A DNA stretch of 64,000 nt, taken from contig CM061497.1 in assembly GCA_030867185.1 (NCBI GenBank), positions 35,639,517 through 35,703,516 on the forward strand. Direction: 5' to 3'. Made by a program: the position numbers and the translations under genes. Shown here piece after piece: positions 39,101 to 52,000 of this stretch (its first letter is position 1; the number at the start of each line of letters is the position of its first letter). The notes under the pieces were generated by a model. It was not told where the DNA came from and searched no databases. It saw nothing but the letters and a program-made list of their open reading frames with translations. The DNA comes from Tagetes erecta (taxonomy: Eukaryota; Streptophyta; Magnoliopsida; Asterales; Asteraceae).

Positions 39101-39530
39101 CGAAAACTCCCAGGAGCTTTCCCGTGACCCGTTCGAAATTTTGCTAGAAGGGCCCTAGGGGTAGGTACACAGCGTGCCAGAAAAACTAAGTATGAGTCTG
39201 TTCATCGAATCTGACCATAATTTTGGTCCTGGAGACTTTTCTCAAATATTTTATGACTCTACGAAAGAATAGGATCAACGAAAATTCCCTAGAGCTTTCC
39301 CGTGACATCGTTCGAAATTTTCCTAGAAGGGCCTTAGGGGTAGGTACACAGCGTGCCCGAAAAACTGAGTATGTGTCTGTTCATTGAATCTGACCATAAT
39401 TTTGGTCCTGGAGACTTCCCTCGAATATTTTATGACTCTAAGAAAGAATCGGATCAATGAAAAGTCCCCTGGTGGTTTTCCGTGACCGGTTCGAAATTTT
39501 GCTAGAAGGGCCCTAAGGGTAGGTACACAG
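36144..39530 (+). repeat. 22-monomer super-unit, copy 2, incomplete at the right
   Basis: Follows copy 1 in the same subunit order. Matching decays between about 39,430 (TATGACTCTAAG against TATGACTCTACG) and 39,535 (GTGCTCGAAAAACTGAG against GTGCCCGAAAAACTAAG), where the array leaves this HOR before the third subunit is complete. Confidence 0.88.
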
Positions 39531-42500
39531 CGTGCTCGAAAAACTGAGTATGGGACTGTTCATCGAATCTCACCATAATTTTGGTCTTAGAGACTTCACA
39601 CGAATATTTTATGACTCCACGAAAGAATCGGATCAACGAAAACTCCCTGGAGCTTTCCCGTGACCCGTTCGAAATTTTGCTAGAAGGGCCCTAGAGATAG
39701 GTACACAACGTGCCCGAAAAACTAAGTATGCGTCTTTTCATCGAATCTGTTAATAATTTTGGTCTTGGAGACATCCCTCGAATTTTTTATGGCTCAAAGA
39801 AAGAATCGGATCAATGAAAATTCCCCTAGTGCTTTTCCGTGACCCGTTCGAAATTTTGCTAGAAGGGCCCTAAGGGTAGGTACACAACGTGCCCGAAAAA
39901 CTGAGTATGGGTATGTTCATCGAATCTAACTATAATTTTGGTCCTGGAGACTTTCCTCGAATATTTTATGACTCTACGAAAGAATCGGATCAATGAAAAC
40001 TCCACTAGTGCTTTTCAGTGACCCGTTCGAAATTTTGATAGAAGGGCCTTAGGGGTAGGTACACAGCGTGCCCGAAAAACTGAGTATGGGTTTGTTCATC
40101 GAATCTGACAATAAATTTGCTCCTGGAGACTTTTCTCGAATATTTTATGACTCCACGAAAGAATGGGATCAACAAAAACTCCCTAAATCTTTCTCGTGAC
40201 CCGTTCGAAATTTTGCTAGAACGGCCCTAGGGGTAGGTACACATCGTGCCTGAAAAACCGAGTATGTGTCTGTTCATCGAATCTGGCCATAATTTTGGTT
40301 CTGGAGACTTCCCTCGAATATTTTATGACTCTACGAAACAATCGGATCAATGAAAAGTCCCCTGGTGGTTTTCCGTGACCGGTTCGAAATTTTGATAGAA
40401 GGGCCTAAGGGTAGGTACACAGCGTGCCCGAATAACTAAGTATGGGACTGCTCACCGAATCTGACCATAAATTTGGTCTTGCAGACTTCCCTCGAATAAT
40501 TTATAACTCCTCGAAATAATCGGATCAACGAAAACTCCCTAGAGCTTTCTCGTGACCCGTTCAAAATTTTGCAAGAGGGGCCCTAGGGGTATGCACACAA
40601 CGTGCCCGAAAAACTGAGTATGGGTCTGTTCATCGAATCTGACCATAATTTTGGTCCTGGAGACTTTTCTCAAATATTTTATGACTCTACGAAAGAATCG
40701 AATCAACTAAAACTGCCTAGAGCTTTTCCGTGACCCGTTCGAAATTTTTCTAGTAGGGCCTTAGGGGTAGGTACACAGCGTGCCCGAAAAACTGAGTATG
40801 TGTCTGTTCACTGAATCTGTCCTTAATTTTGGTCCTGGAGACTTTCCTCAAATACTTTATGTTTCCACGAAAGAATCGGATCAAGGAAATTCGCCTAGTG
40901 TTTTTCCGTGACCCGTTCGAAATTTTGCTAAAAGGGCCCTAGGGGTAAGTACACAACGTGCCTGAAAAACTGAGTATGAGACTGTTCATTGAATCTGACC
41001 ATAATTTTGGTCCTGGAGACTTTTCTCGAATATTTTATGACTCCACGAAAGAATCGGATCAACGAAAACTCCCTAAAGCTTTCCGGTGACCCGTTCGAAA
41101 TTTTGCTAGAAGGGCCCTAGGGGTAGGTACAGAGCGTGCCCGAAAAACTGAGTATGGGTCTGTTCATTGAATCTGACCATAATTTTGGTATTAGAGACTT
41201 CACTCGAATATTTTATAACTCCACGAAAGAATCGGATCAATGATAAGTCCCCTAAGGGTTTCCCGTGACCCGTTCGAAATTTTGCTAGAAGGGCCCTAGG
41301 GGTAGGTACACAGCGTGCCCGAAAAACTGAGTATGGGTCCGTTCATCGAATCTGACAATAATTTTGGTCCTGGAGACTTTTCTCGAATATTTTATGACTC
41401 CACGAAAGAATCGGATCCACGAAAACCCCTAAAGCTTTCCCGTGACCCGTTCGAAATTTTGCTAGAAGAGCCCTACGTACACAGCGTGCTCGAAAAACTA
41501 AGTATGCGTCTTTTCATCGAATCTGACAATAATTTTGGTCCCGGAGACATCTCTCGAATATTTTATGGCTCAAAGAAAGAATCGGATCAATGAAAATTCC
41601 CCTAGTGCTTTTCCGTGACCCGTTCGAAATTTTGCTAGAAGGGCCCCAAGGGTAGGTACACAGGATGCCCGAAAAATTGAGTATGGGTCTGTTCATAGAA
41701 TCTGACAATAATTTTGGTCCTGGAGACTTTCCTCGAATATTTCATGACTCTACGAAAGAATCGGATCAATGAAAACTCCACTATTGCTTTTCAATGACCC
41801 GTTCGAAATTTTGATAGAAGGGCCTTAGTGGTAGGTACACAACGTGCCCGAAAAACTGAGTATGGGTCTGTTCATCGAATCTGACCATAAATTTGGTCCT
41901 GGAGACTTCTCTCGAAAATTTTATGTTTCCACGAAAGAATCGGATCAATGAAATTCGCCTAGTGCTTTTCCGTGACCCGTTCGAAATTTTGCTAGAAGGG
42001 CCTTATGGGTAGGTACACAGCGTGCCTGAAAAACTGAGATTGGGTATGTTCATAGAATCTGACCATAATTTTGGTCCTGAAGACTTTTCTCGAATATTTT
42101 ATGACTCCACGAAAGAATCGGATCAACGAAAACTCCCTATAGCTTTTCCGTGACCCGTTCGAAATTTTGCTAGAAGGGCCCTAGGGGTAGGTACACAGCG
42201 TGCCCGAAAAACTGAGTATGGGTCTGTTCATCGAATCTGACCATAATATTGGTCCTGGAGACTTTTCTCGAATATTTTATGATTCCACGAAAGAATCAGA
42301 TCAACGAAAACTCCCTAGAGCTTTCCCGAGCCCCGTTCGAAATTTTGCTAGAAGGGCCCTAGGGGTCGGTACACAGCGTGCCCGAAAAGCTGAGTATGGG
42401 ACTGTTCACCGAATCTGACCATAAATTTGGTCCTCGAGACTTCCCTCGAATATTTTATGTTTCCACGAAAGAATCGGATCAATTAAATTCGCCTAGTGCT

Positions 42501-44875
42501 TTTCCGTGACCCGTTCGAAATTTTGCTAAAAGGGCCCTAGTGGTAGGTACACATCGTGCCTGAAAAACTGAGTATGGGTATGTTCGTAGAAGCTGACCAT
42601 AATTTTGGTCCTGGAGACTTTTCTCGAATATTTTATGACTCCACGAAAGAATCGGATCAACGAAAACTCCCTAGAGCTTTTCCGTGACCCGTTCGAAATT
42701 TTGCTAGAAGGGCCCTAGGGGTACGTACACAGCGTGCCCGAAAAACTGAGTATGGGTCTGTTCATCGAATCTGACCATAATATTGGTCCTGGAGACTTTT
42801 CTCGAATATTTTATGATTCCACGAAAGAATCAGATCAACGAAAACTCCTTAGAGCTTTCCCGAGCCCCGTTCGAAATTTTGCTAGAAGGGCCCTACGGTT
42901 AGGTACACAACATGCCCGAAAAACTTAGTATGGGTCCGTTCATCGAATCTGACCATAATTTTAGTCCTGGAGACTTTTCTCGAATATTTTATGACTCCAC
43001 GAAAGAATTCGATCAACGAAAACTCCCTAGAGCTTTCCAGTGACCCGTTCGATATTTTGCTAGAAGGGCCCTATGTGTAGGTACACAGCGTGCCCGAAAA
43101 ACGGAGTATGGGACTGTTCATCGAATCTCACCATAACTTTGGTCTAAGAGACTTCACTCGAATATTTTATGACTCCACAAAAGAATCGGATCAACAAAAA
43201 CTCCCTGGAGCTTTCACGTGACCCGTTCGAAATTTTGCTAGAAGGGCCCTAGAGGTAAGTACACAGCGTGCCCGAAAAACTAAGTATGCGTCTTTTCATC
43301 GAATCTGACAATAATTTTGGTCCTGGAGACATCCCTCGAATATTTTATGGCTCAAAGAAAGAATCGGATGAATGAAAATTCCCCTAGTGCTTTTCCGTGA
43401 CCCGTTCGAAATTTTGCTAGAAGGGCCCCAAGGGTAGGTACACAGCGTGCCTGAAAAACTGAGTATGGGTATGTTCAAAGAATCTGACCATAATTTTGGT
43501 CCTGAAGACTTTTCTAGAATATTTTATGACTCCACGTAAGAATCGGATCAACGAAAACTCCCTATAGCTTTTCCGTGACCGGTTCGAAATTTTGCTAGAA
43601 GGGCCCTAGGGGTAGGTACACAGCGTGCCCGAAAAACTGGGTATGGGTCTGTTCATCGAATCTGACCATAATATTGGTCCTGGAGATTTTTCTCGAATAT
43701 TTTATGATTCCACGTAAGAATCAGATCAACGAAAACTCCCTAGAGCTTTCCCGAGCCCCGTTCGAAATTTTGCTAGAAGGGCCCCAAGGGTAGGTACACA
43801 GGGTGCCCGAAAAACTGAGTATGGGTCTGTTCATCGAATCTGACCATAAATTTGGTCCTGAAGACTTTTCTCGAATATTTTATGTTTCCACGAAAGAATC
43901 GGATCAATGAAATTCGCCTAGTGCTTTTCCGTGACCCGTTCGAAATTTTGCTAGAAGGGCCCTAGGGGTAGGTACACATCGTGCCTGAAAAACTGAGTAT
44001 GGGTATGTTAATAGAATCTGGCCATAATTTTGGTCCTGGAGACTTTTCTCGAATATTTTATAACTCCACGAAAGAATCGGATCAACGAAAACTCCGTAGA
44101 GCTATACCGTGACCCGTTCGAAATTTTGCTAGAAGGGCCCTAGAGGTAGGTACACAGCGTGCCCGAAAAACTAAATATGGGTCCGTTCATCGAATCTGAC
44201 CATAATTTTGGTCCTGGAGACTTTTCTCGAATATTTTATGACTCCACGAAAGAATCCGATCAACGAAAACTCCCTAGAGCTTTCCAGTGACCCGTTCGAT
44301 ATTTTGCTAGAAGGGCCCTATGGGTAGGTACACAGCGTGCCCGAAAAACGGAGTATGGGACTGTTCATCGAATCTCACCATAATTTTGGTCTAAGAGACT
44401 TCACTCGAATATTTTATGACTCCACAAAAGAATCGGATCAACGAAAACTCCCTGGAGCTTTCACGTGACCCGTTCGAAATTTTGCTAGAAGGGCCCTAGA
44501 GGTAGGTACACAGCGTGCCCGAAAAACTAAGTATGCGTCTTTTCATCGAATCTGACAATAATTTTGATCCTGGAGACATCCCTCGAATATTTTATGGCTC
44601 AAAGAAAGAATCGGATCAATGAAAATTCCCCTAGTGCTTTTCCGTGACCCGTTCGAAATTTTGCTAGAAGGGCCCCAAGGGTAGGTACACAGGGTGCCCG
44701 AAAAACTGAGTATGGGTCTGTTCATCGAATATGACTATAAATTTGGTCCTGGAGACTTCCCTCGAATATTTTACGTTTCCACGAATGAATCGGATCAATG
44801 AAATTCGCCTAGTGCTTTTCCGTGACCCGTTCACAATTTTGCTAAAAGAGCCCTAGGGGTAGGTACACAGCGTGC
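39531..44875 (+). repeat. Mixed, diverged monomers with a 7-monomer pair (1,247 bp)
   Basis: About thirty monomers with many private changes. The copy ending near 41,475 lacks 6 bp (CCCTACGTACACAGC). Monomers at 42,200 and 42,734 (534 bp apart) share CATAATATTGG, GAATCAGATCAACG and GAGCCCCGTTCG. A 1,247 bp repeat links about 42,900-43,450 with about 44,150-44,700. The TATGTTTCCACG subtype changes here from GAAATTCGCTAATGC, usual to the left, to GAAATTCGCCTAGTGC, usual to the right. No gene is seen. Confidence 0.82.
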
Positions 44876-46294
44876 TTGAAAAACTGAGTATGAGTATGTT
44901 CATAGAATCTGACCATAATTTTGGTCCAGGAGACCTTTCTCGAATATTTTATGACTCCACGAAAGAATCGGATAAATGAAAACTCCCTAAAGCTTTGCCG
45001 TGACCCGTTCGAAATTTTGCTCGAAGGGCCCTAGGGGTAGGAACACAACATGCCCGAAAAACTGAGTATGAGTCTGTTTATCGAATCTGACCATAATTTT
45101 GGTCCTGTAGACTTTTCTCGAATATTTTATGACTCCACGAAAGAATCGGATCAACGAAAACTCCCTAGAGCTTTTCCGTGACCCGTTCGAAATTTTGCTA
45201 GAAGGGCCTTAGGGGTAGGTACACAGCGTGCCCGAAAAACTGAGTATGGGTCTGTTCATCGAATCTGACCATAATATTGATCCTGGATACTTTTCTCGAA
45301 TATTTTATGATTCCACGAAAGAATCGGATCAACGAAAACTCCCTATAGCTTTCCCGAGCCCCGTTCGAAATTTTGCTAGAAGGGCCCTAGGGGTAGGTAC
45401 ACAGCGTGCCCGAAAAACTGAGTATGGGACTGTTCACCGAATCTGACCATAAATTTGGTCCTGGAGACTTCCTTCGAATATTTTACGTTTCCACGAATGA
45501 ATCGGATCAATGAAATTCGCCTAGTGCTTTTTCCGTGACCCGTTCAAAATTTTGCTAAAAGAGCCCTAGGGGTAGGTACACAGCGTGCTTGAAAAACTGA
45601 GTATGGGTATGTTCATAGAATCTGACCATAATTTTGGTCCTGGAGACCTTTCTCGAATATTTTATGACTCCAAGAAAGAATCGGATCAAAGAAGATTCCC
45701 TAAAGCTTTGCCGTGACCCGTTCGAAATTTTGCTCGAAGGGCCCTAGGGGTAGGTACACAACATGCCCAAAAAACTGAGTATGGCTGTTTATCGAATCTG
45801 ACCATAATTTTGGTCCTGTAGACTTTTCTCGAATATTTTATGACTCCACGAAAGAATCGGATCAACGAAAACTCCCTAGAGCTTTCCCGAGTCCCGTTCG
45901 AAAATTTGCTAAAAGGGCCCTAGGGGTAGGTACACAGCGTGCCCGAAAAACTGAGTATGGGTCTGTTCATCGAATCTGACCATAATATTGGTCCTGGAGA
46001 CTTTTCTCGAATATTTTACGATTCCACGAAAAAATCGGATCAACGAAAACTCCCTATAGCTTTCCCGAGCCCCGTTCGAAATTTTGCTAGAAGGGCCCTA
46101 GGGGTAGGTACACAGCGTGCCCGAAAAACTGAGTATGAGACTGTTCACCGAATCTGACCATAAATTTGGTCCTGGAGACCTTACTCAAATATTTTATGAC
46201 TCCACGAAAGAATCGGATCAACGAAAACTCCCTAAAGCTTTGCAATGACCCGTTCGAAATTTTGCTCGAAGGGCCCTAGGGGTAGGTACACAAC

Positions 46295-48060
46295 ATGCCC
46301 GAAAAACTGAGTATGGGTCTGTTTATCGAATCTGACCATAATTTTGGTCCTGGAGGCTTTTCTCGAATATTTTATGACTCCACGAAAGAATCGGATCAAA
46401 GAAAACTCCCTAGAGCTTTCCCGAGTCCCGTTCGAAATTTTGCTAGAAGGGCTTTAGGGGTAGGTACACAACGTGCCCGAAAAACTGAGTATGGGACTGT
46501 TCACCGAATCTGACCATAAATTTGGTCCTGGAGACTTCCCTCAAATATTTTATGCTTTCACGAAAGAATCGGATCAATGAAATTCGCCTAGTGCTTTTCC
46601 GTGACCCGTTCGAAATTTTGCTAAAAGGGCCCTAGGGGTAGATACACGGCGTGCCTGAAAAACTGAGTATGGGTATGTTCGTAGAATCTGACCATAATTT
46701 TGGTCCTGGAGACTTCCCTCGAATATTTTATGACTCCATGAAAGAATCGGATCAACGAAAACTCCCTAGTGCTTTCTCGTGTCCCGTTCGAAATTTTGCT
46801 AGAAGGGCCCTAGGGGTAGGTACACAGCGTGCCTGAAAACTGAGTATGGGTATGTTCATCGAATCTAACCATAATTTTGGTCCTGGAGGCTTTTCTCGAA
46901 TATTTTATGACTCCACGAAAGAATCGGATCAACGAAAACTCCCTAGAGCTTTCCCGAGTCCCGTTCGAAATTTTGCTAGAAGGGCTTTAGGGGTAGGTAC
47001 ACAACGTGCCCGAAAAACTGAGTATGGGACTGTTCACCGAATCTGACAATAAATTTTGTCCTGAAGACTTCCCTCGAATATTTTACGTTTCCACGAATGA
47101 ATCGGATCAATGAAATTCGCCTAGTGCTTTTCCGTGACCCGTTCAAAATTTTTCTAAAAGAGCCCTAGGGGTAGGTACATAGCGTGCCTGAAAAACTGAT
47201 TGTGGGTATGTTCATAGAATCTGACCATAATTTTGGTCCTGGAGACTTTTCTCGAATATTTTATGACTCCACGAAAGAATCGGATCAACGAAAACACCCT
47301 AAAGCTTTCCCGTGACCCGTTCGAAATTTTGCTAGAAGGGCCCTAGGGGTATGTACACAGCATGCCCGAAAAACTGAGTATTGGTCTGTTCATCGAAGCT
47401 GACCATAATTTTGGTCCTGGAGACTTTTCTCGAATATTTTATGACTCCACGAAAGAATCGGATCAACGAAAACTCCCTAGAGCTTTCCCGAGTTCCGTTC
47501 GAAATTTTGCTAGAAGGGCTTTAGGGGTAGGTACACAGCGTGCCCGAAAAACTGAGTATGGGACTGTTCACCGAATCTGACCATAAATTTGGTCCTGGAG
47601 ACTTCCCTCGAATATTTTATGTTTCCACGAAAGAATCGGATCAATGAAATTCGCCTAGTGCTTTTCCGTGACCCGTTCGAAATTTTGCTAAAAGGGCCCT
47701 AAGGGTAGGTACAAAGCGTGCCTGAAAAACTGAGTATGGGTATGTTCATAGAATCTGACGATAATTTTGGTCCTGGAGACTTTTCTCGAATATTTTATGA
47801 CTCCACGAAAGAATCGGATCAACGAAAACTCCGTAGAGCTTTACCGTGACCCGTTCGAAATTTTGCTAAAAGGGCCCTAGGGGTAGGTACACAGCATGCC
47901 CGAAAAACTGAGTATGGGTCTGTTCATCGAATCTGAACATAATTTTGGTCCTGGAGACTTTCCTCGAATATTTTATGTTTCTACGAAAGAATCGGATCAA
48001 TGAAAACTCCCCTAGTGCTTTTCCATGACCCGTTCGAAATTTTGCTAGAAGGGCCCTAGG
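46295..48060 (+). repeat. Displaced partial copy of the 11-monomer HOR
   Basis: The monomer order here (CTGGAGGCTTTT; GTTCGTAGAATC with a CATGAAAG middle; GAGTATTGGTCTG with GAAGCTGACC; GAATCTGACGATAA; GAATCTGAACATAA) is that of 55,200-57,000. The GAGTATTGGTC monomer lies at 47,362, 54,297 and 56,256, the first pair 6,935 bp apart. The copy is separated from the main tandem by about 6 kb of other monomers. Confidence 0.85.
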
Positions 48061-49010
48061 GGTAGGTACACAGCGTGCCCGAAAAACTAAGTATGGGTCT
48101 GTTCATCGAATCTGACCATAATTTTGGTCCTGGAGACTTTTCTCGAATATTTTATGACTCCATGAAAGAATCGGATCAACGAAAACCCCCTAGAGCTTTC
48201 CCTTGAGCCGTTCGAAATTTTGCTAGAAAGGCCCTAGGGGTAGGTACACAGCGTGTCCGAAAAACTTAGTATGGGTCCGTTCATCGAATCTGACCAAAAT
48301 TTTGGTCCTGTAGACTTTTCTAGAATATTTTATGACTCCACGAAAGAATCGGATCAACGAAAACTCCCTAGTGCTTTCCCGTGACTCGTTCGAAATTTTG
48401 CTAGAAGGGCCCTAGGGGTAGGTACACAGCGTGCCCGAAAAACTGAGTATGGGTCCGTTCATCGAATCTGACCATAAATTTGGTCCTGGAAATTTCCCTC
48501 GAATATTTTATGTTTCCACGAAAGAATCGGATCAATGAAATTCGCCTAGTGCTTTTCCGTGACCCATTCGAAATTTTGCTAGAAGGGCCTTATGGGTAGG
48601 TACACAGCGTGCCTGAAAAACTGAGTATAGGTATGTTCATAGAATCTGACCATAATTTTGGTCCTGAAGACTTTTCTCGAATATTTTATGACTCCACGAA
48701 AGAATCGGATCAACGAAAACTCCCCTAGAGCTTTTTCGTGAGCCGTTCGAAATTTTGCTAGAAGGGCCCTAGGGGTAGGTACACAGTGTGCCCGAAAAAC
48801 TGAGTATGGGTCTGTTCATCGAATCTGACCATAATATTGGTCCTGGAGACTTTTCTCGAATATATTATGATTACACGAAAGAATCGGATCAACCAAAACT
48901 CCCTAGAGCTTTCCCGAGCCCCTTTCGAAAATTTGCTAGAAGGGCCCTAAGGGTAGGTACACAGCGTGCCCGAAAAACTGAGTATGTGACTGTTCACCGA
49001 ATCTGACCAT
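48061..49010 (+). repeat. Displaced block shared with about 58,380-59,330
   Basis: The AAAACCCCCTAGAGC, GTGTCCGAAAAACTTAG, GGTCCTGGAAA and CATAATATTGG monomers occur here and, in the same order, 10,318 bp further right (for example 48,788 and 59,106). A third, partial version begins near 50,040. Confidence 0.82.
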
Positions 49011-52000
49011 AAATTTGGTCCTGGAGACTTCCCTCGAATATTTTACGTTTCCACGAAAGAATCGGATCAATAAAATTCGCCTAGTGCTTTTCCGTGACCC
49101 GTTCAAAATTTTGCTAAAAGAGCCCTAGGGGTAGTTACACAGCGTGCCTGAAAAACTGAGTATGGGTATGTTCATAGAATCTGACCATAATTTTGGTCCT
49201 GAAGACTTTTCTTGAATATTTTATGACTCCACGAAAGAATCGGATTAACGAAAACTCCCTAGAGCTTTTCCGTGACCCGTTCGAAATTTTGCTAGAAGGG
49301 CCCTAGGGGTAGGTACACAGCGTGCCCGAAAAACTGAGTATGGGTCTGTTCATCAAATCTGACCATAATATTGGTCCTGGAGACTTTTCACGAATATTTT
49401 ATGATTCCACGAAAGAATCGGATCAACGAAAACTCCCTATAGCTTTCCCGAGCCCCGTTCGAATTTTTGCTAGAAGGGCCCTAGGGGTAGGTACACAGCG
49501 TGCCCGAAAAACTGAGTATGGGACTGTTCACCGAATCTGTCCATAAATTTGGTCCTGGAGACTTCCCTCGAATATTTTACGTTTCCACGAATGAATCGGA
49601 TCAATGAAATTCGCCTAGTGCTTTTCCGTGACCCGTTCAAAATTTTGCTAAAAGAGCCCTAGGGGTAGGTACACAGCGTGCTTGAAAAACTGAGTATGGG
49701 TATGTTCATAGAATCTGACCATAATTTTGGTCCTGGAGACCTTTCTCGAATATTTTATGACTCCACGAAAGAATCGGATCAAAGAAAACTCCCTAAAGCT
49801 TTGCCGTGACCCGTTCGAAATTTTGCTCGAAGGGCCCTAGGGGTAGGTACACAACATGCTCGAAAAACTGAATATGGGTCTGTTTATCGAATCTGACCAT
49901 AATTTTGGTCCTGTAGACTTTTCTCGAATATTTTATGACTCCACGAAAGAATCGGATCAACGAAAACTCCCTAGAGCTTTTCCGTGACCCGTTCGAAATT
50001 TTGCTAGAAGTGCCCTAGGGTAGGTACACAGCGTGCCCGAAAAACTGAGTATGGGTCTGTTCATCGAATTTGACCATAATTTTGGTCCTGGAGACTTTTC
50101 TCGAATATTTATGACTCCATGAAAGAATCGGATCAACGAAAACCCCTAGAGCTTTCCCTTGAGCCGTTCGAAATTTTGCTAGAAAGGCCCTAGGGGTAGG
50201 TACACAGCGTGTCCGAAAAACTTAGTATGGGTCCGTTCATCGAATCTGACCAAAATTTTGGTCCTGTAGACTTTTCTAGAATATTTTATGACTCCACGAA
50301 AGAATCGGATCAATGAAATTCGCTTAGTGCTTTTCCGTGACCCGTTCAAAATTTTGCTAAAAGAGCCCTAGGGGTAGGTACACAGCGTGCTTGAAAAACT
50401 GAGTATGGGTATGTTCATAGAATCTGACCATAATTTTGGTCCTGGAGACCTTTCTCGAATATTTTATGACTCCACGAAAGAATCGGATCTAAGAAAACTC
50501 CCTAAAGCTTTGTCGTGACCCGTTCGAAATTTTGCTCGAAGGGCCCTAGGGGTAGGTACACAACATGCCCGAAAAACTGAGTATGGGTCTGTTTATCGAA
50601 TCTGACCATAATTTTGGTCCTGTAGACTTTTCTCGAATATTTTATGACTCCACGAAAGAATCGAACGAAAACTCCCTAGAGCTTTTCCGTGACCCGTTCG
50701 AAATTTTGCTAAAAGGGCCCTAGGGGTAGGTACACAGCGTGCCCGAAAAACTGAGTATGGGTCTGTTCATCGAATCTGACCATAAATTTGGTCCTGGAGA
50801 CTTCCCTCGAATATTTTACGTTTCCACGAATGAATCGGATCAATGAAATTCGCCTAGTGCTTTTCCGTGACCCGTTCAAAATTTTGCTAAAAGAGCCCTA
50901 GGGGTAGGTACACAACGTGCTTGAAAAACTGAGTATGGGTATGTTCATAGAATCTGACCATAATTTTGGTCCTGGAGACCTTTCTCGAATATTTTATGAC
51001 TCCACGAAAGAATCGGATCAAAGAAAACTCCCTAAAGCTTTGCCGTGACCCGTTCGAAATTTTGCTCGAAGGGCCCTAGGGGTAGGTACACAACATGCCC
51101 GAAAAACTGAGTATGGGTCTGTTTATCGAATCTGACCATAATTTTGGTCCTGTAGACTTTTCTCGAATATTTTATGACTCCACGAAAGAATCGGATCAAC
51201 GAAAACTCCCTAGAGCTTTTCCGTGACCCGTTCGAAATTTTGCTAGAAGGGCCCTAGGGGTAGGTACACAGCGTGCCCGAAAAACTGAGTATGGGTCTTT
51301 TCATCGAATATGACCATAATATTGGTCCTGGAGACTTTTCTCGAATATTTTATGATTCCACGAAAGAATCGGATCAACGAAAACTCCCTATAGCTTTCCC
51401 GAGCCCCGTTCGAAATTTTGCTAGAAGGGCCCTAGGGGTAGGTACACAGCGTGCCCGAAAAACTGAGTATGGGACTGTTCACCGAATCTGACCATAAATT
51501 TGGTCCTGGAGACTTCCTTCGAATATTTTACGTTTCCACGAATGAATCGGATCAATGAAATTCACCTAGTGCTTTTCCGTGACCCGTTCAAAATTTTGCT
51601 AAAAGAGCCCTAGGGGTAGGTACATAGCGTGCTTGAAAAACTGAGTATGGGTATGTTCATAGAATCTGACCATAATTTTGGTCCTGGAGACCTTTCTCGA
51701 ATATTTTATGACTCCACGAAAGAATCGGATCAAAGAAAACTCCCTAAAGCTTTGCCGTGACCCGTTCGAAATTTTGCTCGAAGGGCCCTAGGGGTAGGTA
51801 CACAACATGCCCGAAAAACTGAGTATGGGTCTGTTTATCGAATCTGACCATAATTTTGGTCCTGTAGACTTTTCTCGAATATTTTATGACTCCACGAAAG
51901 AATCGGATCAACGAAAACTCCCTAGAGCTTTTCCGTGACCCGTTCGAAATTTTGCTAGAAGGGCCCTAGGGGTAGGTACACAGCGTGCCCGAAAAACTGA

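Larger units (their letters stand above)
29725..39530 (+). repeat. 8-monomer HOR (1,426 bp) mixed with a 6-monomer form (1,071 bp)
   Basis: The diagnostic monomer with CACGGGAGCCGTTC starts at 29,725, 30,796, 32,221, 33,292, 34,718, 36,144, 37,215 and 38,641. The steps are 1,071, 1,425, 1,071, 1,426, 1,426, 1,071 and 1,426 bp, so units contain 6, 8, 6, 8, 8, 6 and 8 monomers. A second marker, GCAAGAAGGGGGCCC, gives the same two step sizes. The six-monomer form lacks two monomers (about 355 bp) of the eight, including the GTGTCTATTCATCG monomer. Other unit markers are AAACTCTCTAGAGC, TGGTGTTAGAGACTTCAC, GTGACATCGTTCG and CCCCTGGTGG. This is the most regular domain of the left two thirds of the window. 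Confidence 0.95.
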
